Assembly: GCF_051628905.1 (NCBI RefSeq)
Contig: NZ_CP157575.1
Span: 868,001-932,000, forward strand
DNA from: Asaia sp037151935
Lineage (GTDB): Bacteria > Pseudomonadota > Alphaproteobacteria > Acetobacterales > Acetobacteraceae
DNA length: 64,000 nt
Direction: 5' to 3'
The stretch's first letter is position 1, and each line of letters begins with the position of its first letter. This document shows positions 16,141-25,464 of the stretch, piece by piece. Under the pieces are notes generated by a model. The model saw only the letters and a list, made by a program, of their open reading frames with translations. It had not been told where the DNA came from and ran no database searches. A program made the translations under genes and the position numbers.

Positions 16141-16611
16141 ATGGCCATTTTCAAATTCAATCGCGCTGCGGGGCGCAAGCTCAACGACAAGGCGGAAATC
16201 GAAGCGATCAATCCGGCGGGCGCCCCTGCCCCACGCGCGCCCCATGAAAGCCTGATCAAGCGAGCCTTCAAACAATACGGCCTGTCACAGCTTTCAGTGT
16301 CTCATATTACAGTGCGGGATACGACCGTCGCGGTCAAAGCAAAGGCGGAAAACGCCGCAGAACGCGACGCGATCATTCTGGCCGCCGGCAATATCGCGGG
16401 GATCGACACGGTCCATGCCGACATCACCGTGCCCGAGGGCACACCTGACCCCGTCTTCCATCAGGTGGCCCCCGGTGAAACCCTGGCCGCCATAGCCGAA
16501 AAGACCGATGTCGACGTCACGGCTCAGGATCTGCACGAGGCCAATAAGGACGAGCTGGCCCATAGCGAAGGCGTTTATCCGGGGCAGACCATTCGTATCC
16601 CGGAAGCCTGA
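16141..16611 (+). CDS. BON/LysM-domain protein (Kbp/YgaU-like)
   Basis: A 156-residue soluble protein with a BON domain (about 46-102) followed by a LysM domain (about 106-155, YPGQTIRIPE at its end). It is close in size and domain order to E. coli Kbp (YgaU), a cytoplasmic potassium-binding protein induced by osmotic stress. There is no signal peptide, so a peptidoglycan role for LysM is unlikely. The ATG at 16141 has a GAAGGAG ribosome binding site eight to twelve bases upstream. It converges with the MATE gene with a nine-base gap. Confidence 0.85.
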   Translation: MAIFKFNRAAGRKLNDKAEIEAINPAGAPAPRAPHESLIKRAFKQYGLSQLSVSHITVRDTTVAVKAKAENAAERDAIILAAGNIAGIDTVHADITVPEGTPDPVFHQVAPGETLAAIAEKTDVDVTAQDLHEANKDELAHSEGVYPGQTIRIPEA

Positions 16612-16620
16612 GCCGCCGCT

Positions 16621-18048
16621 TCAGGCCGGATCGACGAGCCCGTTCGAGAAAACGGGCTCAGCATCATGCAGCTTGCGCCTGAACGTTATAACGAGGCGGA
16701 TCGATAGCATGAGCGCGAGAATACCCAGCCCGGTGGCCAGCCCGATCCACAATCCGACCGCACCGTAGCCGCCTTTGAACGCAAGCCAGTCGCCCCCGAA
16801 AATCGACACCGGCACATAGGTCAGCACCATCAGGACCATCGGCATGAAGGTATCGTGACAGCCGCGCAAAGCGCCTGAACATACACACTGAACACCGTCC
16901 AGAATCTGGAAGACACCCGCAATCTTGAGCAGCGACACGGCAATGGGCATGACCTTGGCCGCATCTGCGCTCAGTGCATCGAGATAGAACCCGGCAATAT
17001 ACTCAGGAAAGAACAGCAGGATCGTCGCCGTAAAACTGGTCCAGACGAGAACCAGAAGCATCGCCGCAATCGTCGATCGCAGGGCGGCGCGTGGAGAACC
17101 CGCACCCAGCCAGTAGGCAACACGGATATTCACGGCCTGAGACACCGCCAGGCTGATCATGAAAGCTGTGCTCGTGACGCTCAGCGCGATCTGATGTGCC
17201 GCAGACGAGACAGCCCCCAAAGCGCCAGCGTGAAGCCCCGTCATCTGAAAGGCGAGCAGCTCCGCGCCCGTCGCACCCATCATCGGCAGACCGAGACGCA
17301 GCATCTCGCCCATGGCCCGCGGGTCGGGGCGTGACACACGAAGATGACGCTTCAGATGCGCCTGACGACGCGCCAGCACTACAAGAAGGAGCGCTACTGA
17401 CCAGCCTGTCACTATGGTGGCGCAGGCTGATCCCCAGAGCCCCATTTCCGGCAGGCCGAACCTTCCATGGATCAGCCCTGCATTCAGAAAGCCATTCATC
17501 ACGGCCATGCCCGGCATTGTCCAGAGCAGCAGCCGCTCACTGCCAAAGGCTGGCAGGATAATCCGCAACAATCCGATGATCACCAGATTGGGCAGGAGCG
17601 CCCAAAGTAGCAAGTGCATGAAGCGACTGCCCTGCATGACGATCTGCGATGGTTCGTTGAAAAATGCCAGCAGCGAGCCTGCGGGCAACAGAATAGCGAG
17701 AACGGGCAGACAGAGCAGAACCGCAAGAACCACACCCGACGAGACGATGCCCGAAAGATCCTCCAGCGTATCCTGCGCCGCAAAGGCACGCCCTCTTGCC
17801 CGCGAGATCAGGATACTCGCGCCGCCGAGCGCCGCCTGAAAGGTGATGAAAGTACAGAAAAAAAGATTGGTGGTCATGCCACCTACGGCGAGTGCAGTCG
17901 CACCCAGGCCGCCGAGAAGCACCGTATCGGTCACGTTCATGGCCATCTCGCTCAGCTGCGAAAAACTGAGTGGCGCGGCGATCCTGACCAGCGCGCGCAG
18001 ATGCTGGCCCCAATGCGGCACCGTGATGGAAGAGCGAAGTTCTGTCAT
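16621..18048 (-). CDS. MATE-family multidrug/metabolite efflux transporter
   Basis: A 475-residue inner-membrane protein with about 12 hydrophobic segments. The MATE pattern is recognisable from IAAPLSFSQLSEMAMNVTDTVLLGGLG at the start and repeated halves (ISRARGRAF near residue 85, SLAVSQAVNIRVAYWLGAG near 290). Family members export cationic drugs or organic metabolites in exchange for H+ or Na+. Substrate cannot be predicted. The ATG at 18048 is preferred to an upstream in-frame start because the family N-terminus is short. It is divergent from cysS with about 95 bases between. Confidence 0.9.
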   Translation of the reverse strand: MTELRSSITVPHWGQHLRALVRIAAPLSFSQLSEMAMNVTDTVLLGGLGATALAVGGMTTNLFFCTFITFQAALGGASILISRARGRAFAAQDTLEDLSGIVSSGVVLAVLLCLPVLAILLPAGSLLAFFNEPSQIVMQGSRFMHLLLWALLPNLVIIGLLRIILPAFGSERLLLWTMPGMAVMNGFLNAGLIHGRFGLPEMGLWGSACATIVTGWSVALLLVVLARRQAHLKRHLRVSRPDPRAMGEMLRLGLPMMGATGAELLAFQMTGLHAGALGAVSSAAHQIALSVTSTAFMISLAVSQAVNIRVAYWLGAGSPRAALRSTIAAMLLVLVWTSFTATILLFFPEYIAGFYLDALSADAAKVMPIAVSLLKIAGVFQILDGVQCVCSGALRGCHDTFMPMVLMVLTYVPVSIFGGDWLAFKGGYGAVGLWIGLATGLGILALMLSIRLVITFRRKLHDAEPVFSNGLVDPA

Positions 18049-18144
18049 GATGTTCTGCTTATACCACCAAGGGCAGAAAACCAGCGTTCCGAGGCGTAAA
18101 ATAGAGTTGCGCTGGGCGCAGGGCTGACGCATCTACTCTGGATT

Positions 18145-19500
18145 ATGGCCAGCCCTTCCTATTCCCTGTCCCTTCATGACAGCCAGACACGGCAGAAACA
18201 GGTTTTCACGCCGTTGGATCCTGCCAATGTGCGCGTCTACTACTGTGGGCCCACAGTGTACGACGCTGTGCATATCGGCAATCTGCGCGCCATGCTCAGC
18301 GCCGACATCCTCGTGCGCCTTCTGCGGCGGCTCTATCCGAGGGTCACTTTCGTCCGTAACATCACGGATGTGGATGACAAGATCACCGCACGCGCGCAGC
18401 AGAATGGAGAAGACATCGCGAGCCTGACGGCACGCACGACCACTGCCTTTCATGAGGATGTGGCCGCGCTCGGTGTTCTGCCACCCGATATCGAACCGCG
18501 CGCCACGCACCATATCGACGACATGCTGAGCATGATCGCCCAGCTCGTCGCCAATGGCCACGCCTATGAGGCAGAAGGTCATGTGCTCTTCGCCGTCGAT
18601 CGCTGCGCCAGCTATGGCAGTCTTTCGGGGCGCAGTCCCGATGATCTTCTGGCAGGCGCACGGGTCGAGGTGGCGCCTTACAAGCGCCATCCGGGTGATT
18701 TCGTGCTGTGGAAGCCCTCGTCGCCCGAGCAGCCCGGATGGGACAGCCCCTATGGGCGCGGTCGGCCCGGCTGGCATATCGAGTGCTCGGCAATGTCGCA
18801 CCGCTATCTCGGCGCCAGTTTCGACATTCATGGCGGCGGCGACGATCTGATGTTCCCTCATCATGAAAACGAACGCGCCCAGTCGCTGTGCTGCCATCCC
18901 GGCAGCAGCTTCGCGCGCTACTGGCTGCATAATGCCATGCTGCTCTCCAACGGCGAGAAAATGTCCAAATCTCTGGGCAATTTCTTCTCCATACGCGAGG
19001 TCCTTACGCATGCGCCCGCCGAGGCCCTGCGTCTGCTCATTTTAGGCACGCATTACCGCTCGGTACTCGACTTCACGTGGGAAAAGCTGGACGAGGCCAA
19101 GCGCATTCTCGACCGTTTCTATCGCGCGCTGGAGAAAACTCCGACTGGCGTTACCGGCCCTGTGCCGGACGCTTTCATGCAGGCCCTGTGCGACGATATG
19201 AACACGCCGCTTGCCCTAGCCTGCCTGCACCCCCTTGCCGATGCAGCGCTCGGTGGTGACGCGCAGGCGTCTGCTTCACTCAAGGCGTGCGGTGCCCTTA
19301 TCGGCCTTCTCGAGGCCACGCCGGATGAGTGGTTTCGCTCGGGCTCCGATGAGGCTGCCATCGATGCGCTGATTGCCCAGCGTGTCGCCGCAAAAAAAGC
19401 CCGCGACTTCGCGCTTGCCGACAGCATCCGCAGTCAACTTGCCGAACAGGGAATTATTCTTGAAGACACTGCCCAAGGCACGACATGGAGGCGCGCATGA
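18145..19500 (+). CDS. cysS: cysteine-tRNA ligase
   Basis: A 451-residue class I aminoacyl-tRNA synthetase that charges tRNA-Cys. The signatures are intact: CGPTVYD with Cys34 as zinc ligand, HIGN at residues 43-46, further zinc-site segments GWHIECSAMS and FPHHENERAQS, and KMSKSLGN near residues 272-279. Length matches the family. The start ATG is close behind a probable promoter shared divergently with the MATE gene. Its stop codon overlaps the start of trmJ (ATGA), indicating coupled translation. Confidence 0.98.
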   Translation: MASPSYSLSLHDSQTRQKQVFTPLDPANVRVYYCGPTVYDAVHIGNLRAMLSADILVRLLRRLYPRVTFVRNITDVDDKITARAQQNGEDIASLTARTTTAFHEDVAALGVLPPDIEPRATHHIDDMLSMIAQLVANGHAYEAEGHVLFAVDRCASYGSLSGRSPDDLLAGARVEVAPYKRHPGDFVLWKPSSPEQPGWDSPYGRGRPGWHIECSAMSHRYLGASFDIHGGGDDLMFPHHENERAQSLCCHPGSSFARYWLHNAMLLSNGEKMSKSLGNFFSIREVLTHAPAEALRLLILGTHYRSVLDFTWEKLDEAKRILDRFYRALEKTPTGVTGPVPDAFMQALCDDMNTPLALACLHPLADAALGGDAQASASLKACGALIGLLEATPDEWFRSGSDEAAIDALIAQRVAAKKARDFALADSIRSQLAEQGIILEDTAQGTTWRRA

Positions 19501-20276
19501 CCGGACGTGACGGCGGTGCCGATATCGGGCCGATCGGGGAATTCAGCCCCGTGGTTATTCTCGTCCGTCCGCAATTGGCCGAAAATGTCGGCACAACGGC
19601 GCGGGCCATGGCCAATGGCGGGCTGTTTCACCTGCGTCTGGTCGCCCCGCGTGATGGTTGGCCACAGGAACGTGCGTGGTATGCCTCATCAGGCGCCGAT
19701 CGCATTCTCGATGCGGCGCAGGTTTTCGATACCGTTGATGAGGCGGTGGCCGATCTACACCACGTCATGGCCACCTGCCCGCGCCCGCGCCATATCGTGA
19801 AAACGGTCATGACCGCCCGCGGCGCCGCATCGGAGCTTCGCGCCATTGCCGATCGGGGACTCAAGGCCGGGTTGCTCTTCGGCCCAGAACGCGCCGGGCT
19901 CGATAATGAGGACATGGCGCGCGCGGATGTGTTGATACGCTATCCTCTCAACCCTGATTTCATGTCGCTCAACCTTGCCCAGGCCGTCTTGATCATGGCG
20001 TATGAATGGTGGATGGCCTGCGAGACCACGCCGCCGCGCACGCTCATGACCAACGAAACCCACGTGGCGACGAAAAGCGAGCTGGAGAATTTTCTCGGTC
20101 ATCTGACACGCGATCTGGATGAATGCGGTTTTCTGCGCAACGAGCAGAAGCGCCCCGGGATGGTGCGCAATTTGCGCCACCTCTTCCAGCGCGGCGAGGT
20201 GACTGAGCAGGAGCTGCGTACCATGCACGGTGTCGTCACCGAATTGTCCAATGGCCGCAAAGCCCGTCAGCAATAG
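19497..20276 (+). CDS. trmJ: tRNA (cytidine/uridine-2'-O)-methyltransferase TrmJ
   Basis: A 259-residue SPOUT-class enzyme that methylates the ribose of nucleotide 32 in tRNA anticodon loops. It shows the knotted SpoU motifs: NVGTTARAMANGG near residue 29, LLFGPERAGLDNEDM near 126 and MSLNLAQAVLIMAYEW near 156. A C-terminal helical extension is typical of TrmJ. Start at 19497 uses the ATGA overlap with cysS. The pairing of a tRNA ligase and a tRNA modification gene fits a translation operon. Confidence 0.92.
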   Translation: MTGRDGGADIGPIGEFSPVVILVRPQLAENVGTTARAMANGGLFHLRLVAPRDGWPQERAWYASSGADRILDAAQVFDTVDEAVADLHHVMATCPRPRHIVKTVMTARGAASELRAIADRGLKAGLLFGPERAGLDNEDMARADVLIRYPLNPDFMSLNLAQAVLIMAYEWWMACETTPPRTLMTNETHVATKSELENFLGHLTRDLDECGFLRNEQKRPGMVRNLRHLFQRGEVTEQELRTMHGVVTELSNGRKARQQ

Positions 20277-20286
20277 GTCTCAGACG

Positions 20287-20667
20287 ATGTTCACCTGCGT
20301 CCATCACATCGCGATCATCGCGTCCGATTATCAGAAGTCGCGCGCCTTCTATACCGAGATCCTCGGCTTTCGCATCATACGAGAGGTATGGCGTGCCCAG
20401 CGGCAGTCATGGAAATGCGACATCGCCATCGGCGACACGCAGATCGAGCTGTTCTCTTTTCCGACACCGCCCTCGCGCCCGACACAACCTGAAGCTGCCG
20501 GGCTGCGCCATCTCGCGTTCGGCGTCGATAACATGCAGGAAGCGGTGGAGCATCTTGAGAAACATAATGTGGCCTGCGAGCCGGTGAGGACCGACCCCTA
20601 CACGGGCAAACTCTATACGTTCTTCAGCGATCCAGACGGCCTGCCTCTGGAACTCTACCAGAGTTGA
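20287..20667 (+). CDS. VOC-family protein (YaeR/GloA2-like)
   Basis: A 126-residue single-domain glyoxalase/dioxygenase-superfamily protein with paired beta-alpha-beta-beta-beta units. Metal-site residues are visible as His near the start (VHHIAIIASDY), Glu in QIELFSFP, His in GLRHLAFGV and Glu in PLELYQS. It resembles E. coli YaeR (SMU-type glyoxalase-like), whose substrate is uncertain. It follows trmJ by ten bases and is likely in the same transcript. The ATG at 20287 is chosen from the family start. Confidence 0.85.
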   Translation: MFTCVHHIAIIASDYQKSRAFYTEILGFRIIREVWRAQRQSWKCDIAIGDTQIELFSFPTPPSRPTQPEAAGLRHLAFGVDNMQEAVEHLEKHNVACEPVRTDPYTGKLYTFFSDPDGLPLELYQS

Positions 20668-20701
20668 TCCAAGACTCGCCGCCAGGCGGCATTACGCCCT
20701 G

Positions 20702-22195
20702 TCAGACGACCCGCTCCTCCTCACGGGCGTAGTATTCCGACAGAGGTGGCGCGACTTCCTCCAGCGAGCGATTTTCCGCATCCACGCCCCAGATCCAGGC
20801 GACGGCGCTAGCGATCAGCATCAGGATCGCTGCGATCATGTAGCCCATGACAAGCAGGGACAGCCTTCCGGTGCCAATCAGATGGCCGAAAATGACGGGG
20901 GCTGCGACCCCACCGAAAAGCGTGCCGACCGCATAGAAAACCGCGATTGCAAAAGCCCGCATTTCGAGGGGGAAAAGCTCGCTGGCGGTCAGATAGGCCG
21001 ATGAGGCAGCCGCCGAAGCAAAGAAGAAGATACCGCACCAGGAGAGCGTCTGACTGGCGGCGGTCAGGGCGTGAGTGCCCATGGCATAGGCCACTGCGAT
21101 CATGAGTACGCCGGATATGGCGTAGCTCAGCCCGATCATGCGCCTGCGGCCCCAGGTGTCGAACCAGCGCGCAAGAATAAGCGGGCCGAAAAGATTACCG
21201 ATGGCCAAAGGCAGAATATACCAGCCGACCGCACGCGGTGATACGCCATGATATTTCGTCAGGACCATGCCGTACGTGAAGAACACGGCGTTATAGAGAA
21301 ACGCCTGAGAAATCATCAGAACAAGAACATAGAGCGAGCGCCCCCGATAGCGCTGGACCATGATCCTGATCATTTCAGCCGGGCTGAACACGCCCGCCGG
21401 ATAGATCAGGACAGTGGGCAGCTTCTCTCCCCAGCCGCCCTCGGGTTCGACGCAATGAGATTCCACTTGGCTCACGATGGCAGCGGCCTCTTCAACACGA
21501 CGATGGGTCATGAGCCATCTCGGGCTTTCCGGCACGAAGGTACGCAGGAAAAGCACTGCGACACCGAGGAGTGCCCCGAGCGCAAAAGCAACGCGCCACG
21601 CGAGCCAGATCGGGATGATCGCGGAGTTGAGCAGCCAGACCGAGCCGAGCGCACCGAAAGCAGCACCAGCCCAGAATGTGCCGTTGACCATCACGTCCAC
21701 ACGGCCACGCAGACGCGCCGGGACGAGTTCGTCAATGGCGGAGTTGATGGCGGAATACTCGCCGCCGATGCCCATGCCGGTCACGAAACGGGCAACGGCG
21801 AAGCTGGTCAGATTCCATGACAGCGCCGAGGCGCCGACGCCAACCACATAAAGAGCGAGGGTGAGAAAGAAGATCTGCTTGCGTCCCAGTTGGTCGGTCA
21901 TCCAGCCAAAGACCAGCGCCCCCAGAACCGCCCCTGCAACATAGGAGGATGAGGCAAACCCTATGCCGTCGGCAGAGAGGCCGAGGGTGTCGCCGCGCTG
22001 AAGCGAGGGCGCGAGCGAGCCGATGATCGTCACTTCCAGCCCGTCGAGGATCCAGGTGATCCCGAGTGCCACGACGATCAGCATATGGAACCGCGACCAA
22101 GGCAGCCGGTCGAGCCGGGCGGGAATATCCGTCTCTATGGGTCTGCTATGGTCCTTTTCACGGGGCCTTGCCTCTCGGGCACTGAAAAGCTGCAA
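20702..22195 (-). CDS. MFS transporter (metabolite:H+ symporter type)
   Basis: A 497-residue 12-TM major facilitator protein. It has the MFS loop signature GWMTDQLGRKQIFF near residue 95, and EYSAINSAIDELVPARLRGR near 145, as in aromatic-acid/sugar-acid symporters. The long cytosolic loop in the middle and VPESPRWL support the sugar-porter-like group. The substrate is not predictable. The start appears to be TTG at 22195, with AGAGG eight bases upstream; the next in-frame ATG would remove the first cytosolic segment. It runs convergent with the VOC gene. Confidence 0.88.
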   Translation of the reverse strand: MQLFSAREARPREKDHSRPIETDIPARLDRLPWSRFHMLIVVALGITWILDGLEVTIIGSLAPSLQRGDTLGLSADGIGFASSSYVAGAVLGALVFGWMTDQLGRKQIFFLTLALYVVGVGASALSWNLTSFAVARFVTGMGIGGEYSAINSAIDELVPARLRGRVDVMVNGTFWAGAAFGALGSVWLLNSAIIPIWLAWRVAFALGALLGVAVLFLRTFVPESPRWLMTHRRVEEAAAIVSQVESHCVEPEGGWGEKLPTVLIYPAGVFSPAEMIRIMVQRYRGRSLYVLVLMISQAFLYNAVFFTYGMVLTKYHGVSPRAVGWYILPLAIGNLFGPLILARWFDTWGRRRMIGLSYAISGVLMIAVAYAMGTHALTAASQTLSWCGIFFFASAAASSAYLTASELFPLEMRAFAIAVFYAVGTLFGGVAAPVIFGHLIGTGRLSLLVMGYMIAAILMLIASAVAWIWGVDAENRSLEEVAPPLSEYYAREEERVV

Positions 22196-22254
22196 AGGGC
22201 CGACCTCTCTTCTATTACAAAATATTTACTCTTTCCTATCCACTCTGACGCGCG

Positions 22255-22278
22255 GAGGCGGCAAGGGTTTGCCGCCTC
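22255..22278 (-). terminator. hairpin after the DUF4349 gene
   Basis: A perfect ten-base-pair stem (GAGGCGGCAA/TTGCCGCCTC, loop GGGT) just downstream of the DUF4349 stop codon and upstream of the MFS gene. It lacks a clear T-tract, so termination may be partial or Rho-dependent. Confidence 0.5.
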
Positions 22279-22301
22279 ACAATTCCCTGAGCGGCCTTCT
22301 C

Positions 22302-23207
22302 TTATTTCGCGCTGAACCAACGACGACGGATGGCGCGCCGAACGATCAGCAAGCCGACCACTACGAGGGGCGCCCAGACCAGGGCCTGGATCAGAAAATC
22401 CCACAAATCTGCAAGAGTGTCGGAGAAGAGAGCACCGCTTTCCCTCAGGCTCCTGCGCAAGGGGCCGAGATTTTCATGAGCGGATTCATAGGTGACATCG
22501 ACCTCTTCCGTCTCGACCCGACGCGACAGATCCTGTTTTTCACGGGCCACGCTCTCCAGCTCCGTCTGAGCATCGGAGAGTTCTTTCGCCACCTTGATCA
22601 GATCGTCGGTCTTGCCCGCACTCTGGCCCTCAAGCGCCTCCAGGCGGTCCCTGTAGGCAGTCATCTGGACGATGCGGCGATCGACGTCGGTAATCTCGTC
22701 ATGCAGATCACGCTGGCTGGTGCGAAGCTGTTGGGTCACCACCTTGCCTGCGGGCTCGCCCGGCAGCGGAGCCGCCGCGACGGCTAGAAACGACGCGACC
22801 CTGTCATGAGGAAGGCGCGCAGAGAGTCTGGCCGTGCGTCTGTCGCTTTCGGGCCCGCTTCCCTCTGTGTCTTCCGACGCTGAAACCAGCTCGCACCCGG
22901 CTTGAGCAAGGCAGTCATCGCGCAGTTTCTCCAGATGGGCGCCGACCTTGTCTGACGCGACAATCAGGGAGAGACTATGCTCATAGGCAATCGAGCCCGG
23001 ACCCGTTTTACGACTGCCTGCGAAGCTGGCAACTCGCGGTATCATGCTCAGCATGGCAGGCTGTGAGATCGAGTCAGAGCTTGCTTCGGTGCCCGCCTGA
23101 CCGGCATGCCGATGCTTGCACCCACCCAGAGCGACAACGACCAGGCCGAGTGTCGCCATGCCAGCAATACGGATCGGGACGTACCTTGTAGCCTGTCTCA
23201 CCATCAT
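22302..23207 (-). CDS. DUF4349-domain lipoprotein
   Basis: A 301-residue protein with an N-terminal lipoprotein signal (VVALGGCKHRH, Cys near residue 30). Two halves follow around a coiled coil (about 180-225, EITDVDRRIVQMTAYRDRLE and onwards). A single transmembrane helix lies near the C-terminus (ALVWAPLVVVGLLIVRRAI), with a basic tail. This is the DUF4349 architecture; function is unknown. The ATG at 23207 has AGGA six bases upstream and is preferred to an upstream TTG. It lies between the sugar-phosphate locus and the MFS gene on the same strand. Confidence 0.82.
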   Translation of the reverse strand: MMVRQATRYVPIRIAGMATLGLVVVALGGCKHRHAGQAGTEASSDSISQPAMLSMIPRVASFAGSRKTGPGSIAYEHSLSLIVASDKVGAHLEKLRDDCLAQAGCELVSASEDTEGSGPESDRRTARLSARLPHDRVASFLAVAAAPLPGEPAGKVVTQQLRTSQRDLHDEITDVDRRIVQMTAYRDRLEALEGQSAGKTDDLIKVAKELSDAQTELESVAREKQDLSRRVETEEVDVTYESAHENLGPLRRSLRESGALFSDTLADLWDFLIQALVWAPLVVVGLLIVRRAIRRRWFSAK

Positions 23208-23331
23208 CTTGTTCCTTTGCCGCAATGGAGGAAACAGGGTCCTGACAGTACTTTGTTGTGAAGGTCAGGCGGGAATGAGGCTGAATTGAGATGTTCAGGG
23301 CCCTTGCCTGCTGGCACAGCGCCTCTTCAAA

Positions 23332-23380
23332 CTTATCCCCAGATTCGAGGAACAACTCTGCGGATCAGCCTGTGCATAAG
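23332..23380. promoter_or_regulatory. pair of DnaA-box-like 9-mers in inverted orientation
   Basis: TTATCCCCA (23333-23341) and TGTGCATAA (23371-23379, reverse TTATGCACA) each differ at one position from the DnaA consensus TTATCCACA and face each other. A GANTC (GATTC, 23342-23346) abuts the first. They lie in the 260-base gap between gntK and the DUF4349 gene. Whether DnaA binds is unknown. Confidence 0.3.
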
Positions 23381-23467
23381 CTGTTGATGGCAGAGGATAG
23401 TTTACGCCGGAGACAGATTGGATCGATCCACATGACAGGTGTGGGCCGATCCGAAAGGTTTGAAAAA

Positions 23468-23992
23468 TCAGGAAGCGCGGGCGCTCAGCGAGGCCAGGAG
23501 TTTGCCCATCACAAGCTCGGGCGTACCCGCACTATCCACAGTGATGACATTCTCATCCTTGCCGGGGGGCTCCAGTGTCGCAAGCTGGCTCGGCAGGAGG
23601 CTCGGAGGCATGAAATGGCCAATGCGCTGTTTCAGGCGCTCTGCAATCGTGCGTTCGCTGGTCTCAAGATATACAAAGGTGACGTTGAGCCCATTACGCA
23701 GCGTATCCCGGTATTTGCGCTTCAGCGCCGAACAGGTCAGCACGCCGCCGCTCTGCGCGTGCATTTTCAGCCATTCGTGACAGATCTGGAGCCAGGGCGC
23801 CCGGTCGGCGTCGTCAAGCGGGATACCGCTATGCATCTTGGCGACATTTGCCGCCGGGTGCAGATCGTCGCCTTCCTGAAAGGGCGTACCGAAATGATCG
23901 GCAAGCCCCTGTGCCACGGTGGTCTTGCCGCAGCCCGAGACACCCATGACAACATAGAGGCCCGTACCGGCCTGAGCGGTCGCGGCGCTCAT
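23468..23992 (-). CDS. gntK: gluconokinase
   Basis: A 174-residue P-loop sugar kinase of the GntK type that phosphorylates gluconate to 6-phosphogluconate. Walker A GVSGCGKTT lies near residues 17-25. EGDDLHPAANVAKM and the SALKRKYRD segment are typical of the family. The ATG at 23992 overlaps the rpiA stop codon by four bases, so it is translated from the same mRNA as rpiA, pgl, the HAD gene and zwf. Placement in this operon lets gluconate enter the pentose phosphate pathway below zwf and pgl. Confidence 0.95.
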   Translation of the reverse strand: MSAATAQAGTGLYVVMGVSGCGKTTVAQGLADHFGTPFQEGDDLHPAANVAKMHSGIPLDDADRAPWLQICHEWLKMHAQSGGVLTCSALKRKYRDTLRNGLNVTFVYLETSERTIAERLKQRIGHFMPPSLLPSQLATLEPPGKDENVITVDSAGTPELVMGKLLASLSARAS

Positions 23993-24705
23993 GCCTTCAG
24001 CCTCTGCAAACCCGAGGCACCGGCAACCAGCACTTCGGAAGTGATATCCAGAAACAGGCCATGATCCACCACACCGGTGATCGAAATAATGTGATCGGCG
24101 AGCGCACGAGGGTCTTCGATACGCTCGTAATCGCAATCGATAATGATGTTGTGGTTATCGGTCATGTACAGTGAGCCATCGTCATTACGGCGCGGCACAC
24201 AGGTTTTGGCCCCTGTCTTGCGCAGAAGGTTCTCGACACGCTCCCAGCCCCAGGGGATGATCTCGACCGGGACGGGCATATGTGTACCCAGATCGGTCAC
24301 GATCTTGCTCTCATCCACGATTACGATGAATTTGCGTGCTGACACCGCCACGATCTTCTCGCGCAAAAGCGCGCCACCGCGACCTTTTATGAGAAAGAGC
24401 GAGCCTGTCTGAACTTCGTCAGCACCATCGATGGCGACGTCGAGATAGGGGTCATCGGCAAAATTGGTGATGGGGATATTCAGGCTCTGCGCCTGGGCCG
24501 CGCTGGCTTCCGAAGTCGGTATCGCACGTATCTTGAGGCCTTCACGACGCACACGCTCGCCAAGAGCGTCAATCATGAATTTAGCGGTGCTACCCGTGCC
24601 GAGCCCGACCGCCATGCCATCCTGAATGTAGGAGATCGCATGGGTCGCGGCTTCGCGTTTCAGCTCCGCCACGCGAGCGGCGGCATCTTGTGTACTCTCA
24701 GCCAT
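23989..24705 (-). CDS. rpiA: ribose-5-phosphate isomerase A
   Basis: A 238-residue RpiA interconverting ribulose 5-phosphate and ribose 5-phosphate. Signature segments are GLGTGSTAKFMIDALGE near residue 32, DGADEVQ near 93, and KGRGGALLREKIVA near 105. The ATG at 24705 is the family start. It overlaps pgl by eight bases and gntK by four, so expression is tightly coupled. Confidence 0.97.
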   Translation of the reverse strand: MAESTQDAAARVAELKREAATHAISYIQDGMAVGLGTGSTAKFMIDALGERVRREGLKIRAIPTSEASAAQAQSLNIPITNFADDPYLDVAIDGADEVQTGSLFLIKGRGGALLREKIVAVSARKFIVIVDESKIVTDLGTHMPVPVEIIPWGWERVENLLRKTGAKTCVPRRNDDGSLYMTDNHNIIIDCDYERIEDPRALADHIISITGVVDHGLFLDITSEVLVAGASGLQRLKA

Positions 24706-25447
24706 TCTGAAGTCCTCCTGCGGCGGCCTTGTCAACCAGGAAAACAACCTCACCTTCCGAGGTGATATGCGATGCCGGAAGCGAGTCATCGCCACCGCGC
24801 ACACGCGCCAGCATCTCGGCCTTGCCCTCGCCTTCGATCAGAAAGACCACGCTGCGGCTGGAATGAATCGCCGGATAGGTAAGCGAAACACGATCATGTG
24901 GGGCGTTATCGGGCGTGCAGGCGGCAACCCATTTCGTCTTTTCCTGCAGGATCGGTTGGCGCGGAAAGAGCGACGCCGTGTGGCCGTCGGGGCCCATGCC
25001 CAGCATGACGACATCGAAAAGCGGCTTGCCGGGGGTCAGGTGGTGACTGCCATACAAATCCTGCAACGCGTTCTGATACCAGACCGCATCCTGTTCGGCC
25101 GTACCGTCGGCAGGGATCGGGTGTGCGTTTTCGGCAGGCAGATTGACATGCTCGAGCAGAAGCTCGTCGGTCATGCGGTAATTGCTGTCTTCATGGGTGA
25201 ATGGGACGTGGCGATCGTCACCGAAGAAAATATGCGTGCGACGCCACGGGAATTTCGACGCGTATTCCGGCTCGGCCATGATCTTGAACAGACGCTTGGG
25301 CGTCGACCCGCCCGACAACGCCACGACGAAAGGTCCGTCGGTCTTGGCCAGAGCCTGGTCCAGCAGCCACTGGGCCATCTTCCGGGCGACGGCTTCACCG
25401 TCCTCCAGAACGACCACGCGGGCTGAAGTTACATCATGTCCACTCAT
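24698..25447 (-). CDS. pgl: 6-phosphogluconolactonase
   Basis: A 249-residue enzyme of the DevB/NagB-like fold that hydrolyses 6-phosphogluconolactone to 6-phosphogluconate. Recognised from VALSGGSTPKRLFKIM near residue 45, the FFGDDRHVPFTHEDSNYRM block near 75, and GMGPDGHTASLFP near 155. The ATG at 25447 is preferred to an upstream in-frame start. It follows the HAD gene by 17 bases. It is distinct from the SMP-30 lactonase at 5673-6578, which would act on non-phosphorylated lactones. Confidence 0.96.
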   Translation of the reverse strand: MSGHDVTSARVVVLEDGEAVARKMAQWLLDQALAKTDGPFVVALSGGSTPKRLFKIMAEPEYASKFPWRRTHIFFGDDRHVPFTHEDSNYRMTDELLLEHVNLPAENAHPIPADGTAEQDAVWYQNALQDLYGSHHLTPGKPLFDVVMLGMGPDGHTASLFPRQPILQEKTKWVAACTPDNAPHDRVSLTYPAIHSSRSVVFLIEGEGKAEMLARVRGGDDSLPASHITSEGEVVFLVDKAAAGGLQNG

Positions 25448-25464
25448 CTTATCATTCCTTTGTG

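Noticed and set aside
23400..23440. GGATCGATCC palindrome near the DnaA-like boxes
   Set aside because: A ten-base palindrome of common tetramers is expected by chance and has no visible partner.
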